Below, piece after piece: positions 9,075 to 16,827 of a DNA stretch of 64,000 nucleotides. Numbering within the stretch: the first letter of the stretch is position 1; each line of letters starts with the position of its first letter. The translations under genes and the position numbers were made by a program. Source of the DNA: an uncultured Bacteroidia bacterium (GTDB lineage Bacteria > Bacteroidota > Bacteroidia > Bacteroidales > F082); contig CACYHX010000001.1 in the NCBI GenBank assembly GCA_902774365.1, forward strand, positions 108,554 through 172,553, in the 5' to 3' direction. The notes below the pieces were generated by a model. That model was not told the origin of the DNA, made no database searches, and saw nothing but the letters and a program-made list of their open reading frames with translations.

Positions 9075-11276
9075 TTAATACCGTCTCTTTTGTCTCGGCT
9101 TCTTTGATGGCAACGAGTCAGCCAACATCTCAAAATCCATCTTATGCTTGAAGAGGTCGACCGCCTTAACGACAACGCGCACCTCGTCGCCCAGTTGGAT
9201 GATGCGGCCCGTCTCCTGCCCGATGACGCGGAAGTTGTCGTCGTCCAGGTAATAATAGTCGCCAGGAAGGCTCTCGTAACGCACCAAGCCCTCGCATTTG
9301 TTGCCTTTCAATTCCACAAAGAGGCCCCATTTGCTCACGCCCGACACCAAACCTTCGAACACCTGTCCGATTTTATCTTGCAGATATTCAGCTTGTTTGT
9401 ATTTGATACTTTGGCGTTCCATCTCCTCGGCTTGCTTCTCCATCTCGCTGGCGTGGACACACATCTCCTCGTATTCCTTCTTGTTGACCGAGCCTTGGTT
9501 TTCGATGAGATACCTCTCTATTAATCGGTGTACCATCAGGTCGGGATAGCGGCGGATGGGCGAGGTGAAATGGGTGTAATAGTCGAAAGCGAGGCCATAG
9601 TGCCCGATGTTGTCGGTGCTATAGACGGCCTTGGCCATGGTGCGCAGCGCGACGGTCTGGATGAGGTTCTTCTCACCCTTGCCTTCCACATCTTCAAAGA
9701 GTTTGTTGTAGGAGTTCACCAAGGTGGTACGGTTGCTCAAGTTCATGGTATAGCCCAAACGCGAAATCAACAGCATGAATTTGTTGAGTTTCTCTGGGTT
9801 AGGCTCGTCGTGGACACGATAGACGAAGGTGTAGTTGCTCCACTTGCTGCCCGTCATGCCGAAAGTCTCGGCCACGGTACGGTTGGCGAGCAGCATGAAG
9901 TCCTCGATTAATTCGTGACTCTCGTTCTGCACGCGCACATAGGTGTCGATAGGTTTCTTGTTCTCGTCAAGGATAAACTTCACCTCCTCGGAATGGAAAT
10001 TGATGCTACCCGCCTCCATCCTCTTCTCGCGCAACTTGGTCGCCAAGTGATTGAAAGTCAATATTTCGTCCTTATAGTCGCCTGGACCGCCTTCAATCAT
10101 GGTCTGCACCTCTTCATAAGTATAGCGGCGGCACGACTTGATGATGGTCTTGCCAATCCACTTGTCGTAAATCTTGGCGTCGTCGTCCATCTCAAACACC
10201 ACGGAGAAGGTCAGTTTCTCCTCATCGGGGCGCAAGGAGCAGACATTGTTGCAAAGCTTCTCGGGCAGCATGGGGATGGTACGGTCGACGAGATACACAC
10301 TTGTGCCACGGTCCAAGGCCTCGCGGTCGATGGCGGAGCCTTTTTGCACATAGTGCGACACATCGGCGATGTGGACGCCCACCTCCCAATGGCCGTTGTC
10401 CATCTTCTTCAGGCTGATGGCGTCGTCGAAGTCCTTGGCGTCGGCCGGGTCGATGGTGATGGTGAAGGTCTTGCGGAAGTCGCGGCGTTTTTTGATCTCT
10501 TCCTTATTAATAGTAACGGGAATGTTTTCCGCTTCCCGCTCCACTTCCTCCGGAAACTCGATGGGATAATCGTGAGCCGCCAGGATGCTTTCCATCTCCA
10601 CGTCGTTCTCGCCAGGCTTGCCTAAGACGCGGACGATTTCGCCGAAGGGGTTGCCCGAGCCATCGGGCCAATCGGTGAGGTGGACGATGACCTTCATGCC
10701 GTCCTTGGCGCCATTGAGGTCGCCACGCGGGATGAAAATGTCAACTGGCATCCAGTCCACGTCGGGACGGACGAAGACATAGCCATGCGAGATGGTGAGC
10801 ACTCCCACAAACTCGGTATGTTTGCGTTCCAAAACCTCAACGATTTCGCCTTCGGGCTTGCTGTTGTTACGCTTGGGGAACATGGCCACGCGCACGCGGT
10901 CGCCGTGCAACGCCTTGTAGGTGTCTTGTGCCGCGATGAAGATGTCCTCACCTTCGCCGTCGTCGCGCACCACATAGGCCTTGCCCGTCGACTTCATCTC
11001 CACCGTTCCCTCCACATATTTCGTCTTAGGACCGAACTGCGCCATGCCCGCATTGCTCATCACGTAGCTGAAAGGTCGCGCCTCTTGCAACAGGCCCTTG
11101 TCTTTCAGGTCGATAAGGAGGTTATATACCACATCCTTCCCTGCTTGGTCCTTGATACCCATAATCTTACAGACCTGCTTGTAGTTCTTCGGACGGAAAG
11201 GCTGGTCGGCGAAAATGCCTAATATCACACTTGTGAAAGTGCTGAGTTTATTTTCTATTTTTTTCTTTTTTGCCAT
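9075..11276 (-). CDS. rnr: Ribonuclease R
   Basis: This is a 733-residue RNase II/R family 3'-5' exoribonuclease. It has an N-terminal winged-helix/cold-shock region, the RNB catalytic domain with the acidic cluster TIDPADAKDFDDAIS, then GVHIADVSHYV and DRTIPMLPEKL, and a C-terminal S1 domain (VFEGLVSGVSKWGLFVEL). The end is basic (SKKPRQKRRY), as is common in RNase R. It degrades structured RNA and takes part in rRNA and mRNA turnover in the cytoplasm. A TATCTTTG promoter element sits about 30 bases before the ATG. The length and all active-site aspartates look normal. Confidence 0.96.
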   Translation of the reverse strand: MAKKKKIENKLSTFTSVILGIFADQPFRPKNYKQVCKIMGIKDQAGKDVVYNLLIDLKDKGLLQEARPFSYVMSNAGMAQFGPKTKYVEGTVEMKSTGKAYVVRDDGEGEDIFIAAQDTYKALHGDRVRVAMFPKRNNSKPEGEIVEVLERKHTEFVGVLTISHGYVFVRPDVDWMPVDIFIPRGDLNGAKDGMKVIVHLTDWPDGSGNPFGEIVRVLGKPGENDVEMESILAAHDYPIEFPEEVEREAENIPVTINKEEIKKRRDFRKTFTITIDPADAKDFDDAISLKKMDNGHWEVGVHIADVSHYVQKGSAIDREALDRGTSVYLVDRTIPMLPEKLCNNVCSLRPDEEKLTFSVVFEMDDDAKIYDKWIGKTIIKSCRRYTYEEVQTMIEGGPGDYKDEILTFNHLATKLREKRMEAGSINFHSEEVKFILDENKKPIDTYVRVQNESHELIEDFMLLANRTVAETFGMTGSKWSNYTFVYRVHDEPNPEKLNKFMLLISRLGYTMNLSNRTTLVNSYNKLFEDVEGKGEKNLIQTVALRTMAKAVYSTDNIGHYGLAFDYYTHFTSPIRRYPDLMVHRLIERYLIENQGSVNKKEYEEMCVHASEMEKQAEEMERQSIKYKQAEYLQDKIGQVFEGLVSGVSKWGLFVELKGNKCEGLVRYESLPGDYYYLDDDNFRVIGQETGRIIQLGDEVRVVVKAVDLFKHKMDFEMLADSLPSKKPRQKRRY

Positions 11277-11307
11277 GATAATTTAAATTCAGAATAAATT
11301 TCGGCTG

Positions 11308-11315
11308 CAAAGATA
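11308..11315 (-). promoter_or_regulatory. -7 promoter element for rnr
   Basis: The minus strand reads TATCTTTG about 32 bases before the rnr ATG. It is divergent from the nrdD promoter, so the gap at 11277-11682 carries two promoters and a riboswitch. Confidence 0.7.
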
Positions 11316-11398
11316 ATCAAATCACACGATTAACCCTGTTGATAATTTTGTTGACAAAAAAATTGAGAATTTATTTGTTCGGAAGAACCAAAATGATA

Positions 11399-11406
11399 TA
11401 CCTTTG
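11399..11406 (+). promoter_or_regulatory. -7 promoter element for the riboswitch-nrdDG transcript
   Basis: The sequence TACCTTTG matches TAnnTTTG. A TTTG at 11374-11377 lies 21 bases upstream and fits the Bacteroidota -33 element. Transcription would begin directly before the riboswitch. Confidence 0.75.
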
Positions 11407-11411
11407 CAAAA

Positions 11412-11568
11412 CAAGGTTCTTCGGTGAAGATTAATAGGGAACCCCGTGAAAATCAGGGACTAATCCCGTAGCTGTGAGCTTTAGAGAACGTTTGACAACC
11501 CAGCCACTGTCCAACCCATGAGGACGGGAAGGCCGTCGGAGCGGAAGCGAGTCAGAAGACCTGCCTTG
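11412..11568 (+). promoter_or_regulatory. Cobalamin (B12) riboswitch upstream of nrdD
   Basis: The conserved cobalamin-aptamer blocks occur in order: AATAGGGAA, CCGTGAAAATCAGGGAC, the B12 box core AGCCACTGT, GACGGGAAGGC, and the 3' block AGTCAGAAGACCTGCC. The closing stem P1 is CAAGG (11412-11416) with CCTTG (11564-11568). The 115 bases between the aptamer and the nrdD ATG contain short hairpins (for example TGCATC/GATGCA at 11642-11658) but no hairpin followed by a T-run. Control is therefore more likely at translation than by an intrinsic terminator. When B12 binds, expression should fall. Confidence 0.9.
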
Positions 11569-11682
11569 GAAAAGTGATTGCACTATGGCCCTCGGGAAGT
11601 AGGGAAGTATGCGATAAAGATTGAAAATAGATTTATAGTCATGCATCGATAAGATGCAATAATTTGAAAACGAGCACATTAT

Positions 11683-13794
11683 ATGAGCAACGGAGGATTG
11701 TACATTACCAAAAGGGACGGCAAGCAGGAAGCCTTCTCCCTTGAAAAAATCAAAGTGGCCATCAGCAAGGCCTTTCTCGCTTCGGGATTCTATGCCACCG
11801 ACGAGGACCTCAACGGCATCTTGAGCCGCGTCCGTGTGACCAACGGCATCACCGTTGAAGAGATCCAAAACCAGGTGGAGACGGCATTAATGGCCGAGCA
11901 GTACTACACTGTGGCCAAAAACTACATCCTGTACCGCCAGAAACACACCGAAGACCGTGAGATCCGCGAGAAAATCGACTTCTTGAGTAACTACGTCAAC
12001 GCTTCGAACGCCGCCACCGGCTCGAAGTACGACGCCAACGCCAACGTGGAGAAGAAAAACATCGCTACGCTCATCGGCGAGCTGCCCAAGTCGAGCTTCA
12101 TCCGCATCAACCGCCGCCTGCTGACCGACCGCATCAAGGAAGTGTACGGCAAGGAACTTGCTGACCGTTACCTCTACCTGCTCAACAACCACTTCATCTA
12201 CAAGAACGACGAGACTTCGCTGGCCAACTACTGCGCCTCCATCACCATGTATCCCTGGCTCAACGAAGGCACGGCTTCGATCGGCGGCAACAGCACCGCC
12301 CCCACCAAGCTCCGCTCTTTCTGCGGCGGATTTATTAATATGGTGTTTATGGTCTCGTCGCAATTGTCGGGTGCCTGCGCCACGCCGGAGTTCCTGATGT
12401 ACATGAACTACTTCATCGGCCTCGACTATGGCAAGGACTACTACAAGCGCGCCGACGAAATCGTTGACCACTCACTGAAACCGCGTACCATCGACAAGGT
12501 CATCACCGACTGCTTCCAACAGATCGTGTATTCCTTGAACCAACCTGCGGGTGCAAGGAATTACCAGTCGGTGTTCTGGAACATCGCCTACTACGACAAG
12601 TATTACTTCCAGTCGTTGTTTGGCAACTTCTACTTCCCCGACGGCTCACAGCCCGACTGGGAGTCGCTGAGCTGGCTCCAGAAGCGTTTCATGAAGTGGT
12701 TCAATGCCGAGCGTTTGAGAAGTGTGCTCACCTTCCCGGTGGAAACGATGGCGTTGCTCTCGAAAGACGGCGACGTCATCGACCAGGAATGGGGCGACTT
12801 CACCGCCGAGATGTACGCCGAAGGACATTCGTTCTTCACCTACCTCAGCGACAACGCCGACTCGCTGTCGTCGTGCTGCCGCCTGCGCAACGAGATCCAG
12901 GACAACGGCTTCAGCTACACCCTTGGCGCCGGTGGCGTCAGCACAGGCTCAAAGAGCGTGCTGACCATCAACCTGAACCGCTGCATCCAGTATGCCGCAC
13001 GCAACAACATGCACTACCTCACCTTCCTTGAGGAAATCGTCGACCTCTGCCATAAAGTGCAGATTTGCTACAACGAGAACCTGAAGGAATTGCAAAGCAA
13101 AGGCATGTTGCCGCTGTTTGACGCCGGCTACATCAACCTGGGTCGCCAGTACCTCACCATCGGCGTGAACGGCCTCGTGGAAGCCGCCGAGTTCCTGAAA
13201 ATCAAGATTTCGGACAACCCGGACTACGAGAAGTTCGTGCAGGATGTGCTGGGCCTCATCGAGCGATACAACAAGAAGTACTACTCGAAGAAGGACGGCC
13301 TGATGTTCAACTGCGAGATGATCCCCGCCGAGAATGTGGGTGTCAAGCACGCCAAGTGGGACAAGGAAGACGGCTACGAGGTGCACCGCGACTGCTACAA
13401 CAGCTACTTCTACATCGTGGAAGACCCCAACACCAACGTGCTGGATAAGTTCCGCCTCCACGGCGAGAAGTACATCAAGCACCTCACCGGTGGCTCGGCC
13501 CTGCACTGCAACCTGGAAGAACACCTCACCAAGGAGCAATACCGCCAGCTGCTGCGTGTGGCTGCCCGTGAAGGCTGCAATTACTTCACTTTCAACATAC
13601 CGAACACGATTTGCAACGACTGCGGCCACATCGACAAGCGCTATCTGAAGGAGTGCCCCGAATGCCACAGCCACAACATCGACTACCTGACCCGCATCAT
13701 CGGATACTTGAAGCGCGTCAGCAATTTCAGCGAGCCGCGTCAAGAGGAAGCCGCCCGCCGTCACTATGGAAAAATGGAGATGGACAGATGTTAA
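11683..13794 (+). CDS. nrdD: Anaerobic (class III) ribonucleoside-triphosphate reductase
   Basis: The protein has 703 residues. The N-terminal ATP-cone (about residues 5-95, KRDGKQEAFSLEKIKVAI) gives allosteric control of overall activity. The C-terminal zinc site is CNDC...CPEC (Cys645, 648, 659, 662). The glycyl-radical site is in TRIIGYLKR (Gly674), which NrdG activates. The enzyme reduces ribonucleotides to deoxyribonucleotides without oxygen. The cobalamin riboswitch upstream implies repression when B12 is plentiful, which would make sense if a B12-dependent class II reductase is encoded elsewhere. Codon usage is strongly biased to C-ending codons, as in highly expressed genes here. The last 7 bases overlap nrdG. 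Confidence 0.97.
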   Translation: MSNGGLYITKRDGKQEAFSLEKIKVAISKAFLASGFYATDEDLNGILSRVRVTNGITVEEIQNQVETALMAEQYYTVAKNYILYRQKHTEDREIREKIDFLSNYVNASNAATGSKYDANANVEKKNIATLIGELPKSSFIRINRRLLTDRIKEVYGKELADRYLYLLNNHFIYKNDETSLANYCASITMYPWLNEGTASIGGNSTAPTKLRSFCGGFINMVFMVSSQLSGACATPEFLMYMNYFIGLDYGKDYYKRADEIVDHSLKPRTIDKVITDCFQQIVYSLNQPAGARNYQSVFWNIAYYDKYYFQSLFGNFYFPDGSQPDWESLSWLQKRFMKWFNAERLRSVLTFPVETMALLSKDGDVIDQEWGDFTAEMYAEGHSFFTYLSDNADSLSSCCRLRNEIQDNGFSYTLGAGGVSTGSKSVLTINLNRCIQYAARNNMHYLTFLEEIVDLCHKVQICYNENLKELQSKGMLPLFDAGYINLGRQYLTIGVNGLVEAAEFLKIKISDNPDYEKFVQDVLGLIERYNKKYYSKKDGLMFNCEMIPAENVGVKHAKWDKEDGYEVHRDCYNSYFYIVEDPNTNVLDKFRLHGEKYIKHLTGGSALHCNLEEHLTKEQYRQLLRVAAREGCNYFTFNIPNTICNDCGHIDKRYLKECPECHSHNIDYLTRIIGYLKRVSNFSEPRQEEAARRHYGKMEMDRC

Positions 13795-14282
13795 AGTACG
13801 CTAATTTTGATATCGTCTTCCAAGAAGTTCCGGAGGAGGTTACGCTTGCTATTAATATCACGAACTGTCCCAACCAATGTCCTGGTTGCCACAGCAAGTA
13901 TTTGTGGGAAAACAACGGCAAACAGCTCGACACCAACGAGTTGAATCGTCTTGTGGAGCAATATAAGACGGGCATCACCTGCGTGTGCTTCATGGGCGGC
14001 GACAACGAGCCTGAGTCGGTGGCCCAGCTAGCCCATCATGTGAAGAAAGACTACAACATGAAGGTAGCCTGGTATTCCGGCAAGAACGAGCTACCGCAAA
14101 ACGTGTCGACCGATCATTTCGACTACATCAAAGTGGGACGCTATATCGCTGAGTTAGGTCCTTTGGACAGCGCGACCACCAACCAACGCATGATGAAACG
14201 CCTGGCCGATGGCCGTGTGAAGGACATCACGGAGTGGTTTAGACGGAACAAGAAGGTGGAAATTGTTGAAAACGAGCCATAA
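13788..14282 (+). CDS. nrdG: Anaerobic reductase activating protein (radical SAM)
   Basis: The protein has 164 residues from the ATG at 13788, which overlaps the nrdD stop by 7 bases. Earlier in-frame starts lie deep inside nrdD. The radical SAM cluster motif is CPNQCPGC (Cys27, 31, 34; CxxxCxxC), followed by GGDNEPE, a form of the GGE SAM-binding motif. It reductively cleaves S-adenosylmethionine to install the glycyl radical on NrdD. The gene ends directly in a strong terminator, closing a two-gene transcript. Confidence 0.95.
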   Translation: MLKYANFDIVFQEVPEEVTLAINITNCPNQCPGCHSKYLWENNGKQLDTNELNRLVEQYKTGITCVCFMGGDNEPESVAQLAHHVKKDYNMKVAWYSGKNELPQNVSTDHFDYIKVGRYIAELGPLDSATTNQRMMKRLADGRVKDITEWFRRNKKVEIVENEP

Positions 14283-14312
14283 AAAAACTCCGGCGTTTGC
14301 CGGAGTTTTTTT
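14281..14312 (+). terminator. Intrinsic terminator after nrdDG
   Basis: Arms ACTCCGGC and GCCGGAGT enclose the loop GTTT, with an A-run before and a seven-T run after. It overlaps the nrdG stop region. The A/T symmetry could also serve the opposite strand. Confidence 0.9.
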
Positions 14313-14330
14313 GTTGACGTCATTCAGAAA

Positions 14331-14732
14331 TCAGAAGATGGCTTTGACATAGAAACGAATCAACGTGTTGTAGTCGTCGGCATCGGCCAAGACTCGGATT
14401 TCCTTGTTCTTCGGGTCGAAGATGTAGTAGTACTTGTTGCCCACGTCGCTAGTGACCTCGTATGTATACACATCGTTAACCTCGTCGTATTCTTTCTTGT
14501 TCACATAATACGTCGACTTGATGTTCTCGGTCGTGTGCGTGAACATGGTCTCTGCTTCGTTCATGACAAACAACGAAGACTCGTCGTAACCCTTACATTC
14601 GGTTTCGAAATCCTCCAACTCATCATTCCATGAGCAGAGTTCGCGATGCCAGCAGCTGAACGACACTTGTGCCTTTACCGTAAAGGTCATGGCCATCAAG
14701 GCGGTAATAAGAAGTAAATGTTTGATTTTCAT
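14331..14732 (-). CDS. Small secreted protein of unknown function
   Basis: The protein has 133 residues with a clear signal peptide (MKIKHLLLITALMAMTFTVKA, cut before Q). The mature part is acidic and rich in Tyr, Asp and Glu, with alternating polar/hydrophobic stretches that suggest beta strands (YYVNKKEYDEVNDVYTYEV). It contains two Cys residues (CWHRELC) near the start of the mature protein and one further on. No family was recognised. It stands alone between two terminators, with a TATTTTTG promoter element about 64 bases upstream. It is probably periplasmic or secreted. Confidence 0.7.
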   Translation of the reverse strand: MKIKHLLLITALMAMTFTVKAQVSFSCWHRELCSWNDELEDFETECKGYDESSLFVMNEAETMFTHTTENIKSTYYVNKKEYDEVNDVYTYEVTSDVGNKYYYIFDPKNKEIRVLADADDYNTLIRFYVKAIF

Positions 14733-14795
14733 AATTTTAATATTTTAATTATTACTATTTGTATTGTTGTCGAATAATAATTTTGTATCAACCAA

Positions 14796-14803
14796 CAAAA
14801 ATA
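14796..14803 (-). promoter_or_regulatory. -7 promoter element for the gene at 14331-14732
   Basis: The minus strand reads TATTTTTG. It adjoins the terminator hairpin at 14806-14844. Confidence 0.5.
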
Positions 14804-14805
14804 AT

Positions 14806-14844
14806 AAAATCGGTTCAAATATCCAAGGATTTGAACCGATTTTT
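14806..14844 (-). terminator. Intrinsic terminator after proS
   Basis: Arms AAAATCGGTTCAAAT and its complement enclose an eight-base loop, with T-runs in both directions. On the minus strand it lies about 65 bases past the proS stop. Confidence 0.8.
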
Positions 14845-14910
14845 TAAAAAAATTAATTCTTTTGCCCTTTTGTAGAGACATTCCAAGGCGCGTCACCACG
14901 GACAGATGCC

Positions 14911-16638
14911 TTAATCCTCAGGCGTCAATGCCGCAATCATCTCAGCGATCTTGGCCTTTACCTCGCCAACGACATTGTCGGGGTTGAGGTCGGCCTTGAA
15001 CGACTTGTCGCGCGAAGCAAACTCGATGGCGTTGCGCTCCAAGGTCTTCGGGCTGACCACGATGCGAAGCGGCACACCGAGCAGGTCGGCATCAGAGAAC
15101 ATCACGCCTGCGCTGATGTTACGGTCGTCGTAGATGACCTCCACGCCCGCCTTCTTGAGGTCTTCGTAGAGCTTATCAGCCACGCGGCGCACGTTCTCGT
15201 CAGCGACACGCAGGGCGCAAATCTGCACTTGCCAGGGGGCGATGGTGATGGGCCAGATGGGACCGTAGTCGTCGTGGCTCACCTCACAAACCGAGGCAAT
15301 CAAACGACCCACACCGATGCCGTAGCAGCCCATGATGGGGTATTTCAGCGTGTTGTCGCTGTCGAGGTACTGCATGTTCATCGACTCGGTGTATTTCGTG
15401 CCGAGCTGGAAGATGTTACCCACCTCGATGCCGCGGCTGATGGTGATGCTGTGCTTGCCACACACGGGGCAGATGCCGCCAGCAGTGGCCTTGGCCACGC
15501 TGTCGTACTTCACCTCGCCGAGATCGCGGGCCATATTCATGCCCTTGTAGTGGTAGTTCTCCTTGTTGGCACCCGCCACGAAGCTGTTCAAGGTCTTCAG
15601 CGACTCATCGTAGACCACGGTGATGCCTTCAGGCAAGCCTTTGGGGCCGATGAAGCCTGGGCAGATACCCATCTCAGGGGTGACGGTGGCGGCATGCACC
15701 TCAGCGCAAAGCAAGTTGCGCAGCTTGGTCTCATTCACCTCGAGGTCGCCACGCAGGAAGACGATGACCAACGAGTCGTCCATGTTACGCTGATACAGCA
15801 CGGCCTTGCAGGACTGTAGAGGCGACTTATGCAGGTAGTTGCACACATCCTCGATGGTCTTCTGTTCGGGGGTGTAGACCTCTTCCAAAGGCTCGATGGG
15901 GTATTCCTCGTTGTGGACGATGCAGTCGGCGGCTTCGCTGTTAGAGCGGTAGCCACACTCGGGGCAGATGACGATAGTGTCCTCGCCAATGTCAGTGAGC
16001 AGCATGAACTCATGCGAAATGCGGCCACCCATCATGCCCGAGTCGGACTTCACAGCCACGACCTGCGGCACGCCAGCACGGGCGAAGATGCGGTCGTAGG
16101 CATGGTAGGCCTTGGCGTAGTATTGCTCCAGGTCCTCTTGTGAGGTGTGGAAGCTGTAGGCGTCCTTCATCGTGAATTCACGGGTACGGATGAGACCGCC
16201 ACGTGAACGGGGTTCGTCACGGAACTTGGTCTGGATTTGATAGATCATGAAGGGGTACTGCGTGTAGCTCTTCGCGGCGTCGCGGGCCAACTGCACGGCA
16301 GCTTCTTCGTGGGTCATACCTAGCACCATGTCGATGCCGTTGCGGTCTTTGAAGCGGAGCAGCTCCGAGCCGATGCTGTTGTAACGCCCCGACTCCTGCC
16401 ACAATGAGCCTGGCATGACGACGGGGAACATGACTTCCTGTCCGTCGATGCGGTCCATCTCCTCACGGATGATATTCTCGATTTTCTTCGCGATGCGTTT
16501 GGCCGGCATGAAGAAGGAAAACAAACCGGTTCCCACCGACTTGATATAGCCGCCACGCACCATCAGCGCCTGACTGTCGAAAACGCAGTCGGCCGGTGCC
16601 TTCTTGAAACGCTCGCCTAATAATGTTGCAACTTTCAT
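14911..16638 (-). CDS. proS: Prolyl-tRNA synthetase (bacterial type)
   Basis: The protein has 575 residues, the length of bacterial-type ProRS with an inserted editing domain. Class II motif 2 appears as TKFRDEPRSRGGLIRTREF, and motif 3 lies around GCYGIGVGRLIASVCE. The insertion domain occupies about residues 225-390 and includes a CPVCGKH segment and a CPECGYR segment that could bind zinc. It charges tRNA-Pro in the cytoplasm and clears mischarged Ala. A TACCTTTG promoter element is 38 bases upstream and a terminator follows. Confidence 0.96.
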   Translation of the reverse strand: MKVATLLGERFKKAPADCVFDSQALMVRGGYIKSVGTGLFSFFMPAKRIAKKIENIIREEMDRIDGQEVMFPVVMPGSLWQESGRYNSIGSELLRFKDRNGIDMVLGMTHEEAAVQLARDAAKSYTQYPFMIYQIQTKFRDEPRSRGGLIRTREFTMKDAYSFHTSQEDLEQYYAKAYHAYDRIFARAGVPQVVAVKSDSGMMGGRISHEFMLLTDIGEDTIVICPECGYRSNSEAADCIVHNEEYPIEPLEEVYTPEQKTIEDVCNYLHKSPLQSCKAVLYQRNMDDSLVIVFLRGDLEVNETKLRNLLCAEVHAATVTPEMGICPGFIGPKGLPEGITVVYDESLKTLNSFVAGANKENYHYKGMNMARDLGEVKYDSVAKATAGGICPVCGKHSITISRGIEVGNIFQLGTKYTESMNMQYLDSDNTLKYPIMGCYGIGVGRLIASVCEVSHDDYGPIWPITIAPWQVQICALRVADENVRRVADKLYEDLKKAGVEVIYDDRNISAGVMFSDADLLGVPLRIVVSPKTLERNAIEFASRDKSFKADLNPDNVVGEVKAKIAEMIAALTPED

Positions 16639-16675
16639 ATCTTGTATTTTTTTGCTTGTTCTTCAAATTAGGCTG

Positions 16676-16683
16676 CAAAGGTA
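16676..16683 (-). promoter_or_regulatory. -7 promoter element for proS
   Basis: The minus strand reads TACCTTTG, a TAnnTTTG match 38 bases before the proS ATG. Confidence 0.7.
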
Positions 16684-16766
16684 GAGATTTTTTCAATAAG
16701 TCTATGTTTTTTCATCGCATTACACCCAACTGCCGCTTGCGTGTGTGGGACGAAGCCCTTAAACGA

Positions 16767-16797
16767 ACGACCCCTCATGCGAAGGCAGAGGGGTCGT
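16767..16797 (-). terminator. Hairpin after the T9SS protein gene
   Basis: Ten-base arms ACGACCCCTC and GAGGGGTCGT enclose an eleven-base loop. It lies 30 bases beyond the stop of the gene ending at 16828. The T-run is weak, so termination is likely but not sure. Confidence 0.5.
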
Positions 16798-16827
16798 AAG
16801 TGTCAGATTACCAATCCGACTATCGGT

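Noticed and set aside
14871-14879. Fourth copy of the TAGAGACG palindrome at GTAGAGACA
   Set aside because: Only a half arm is present and the expected right arm is missing.
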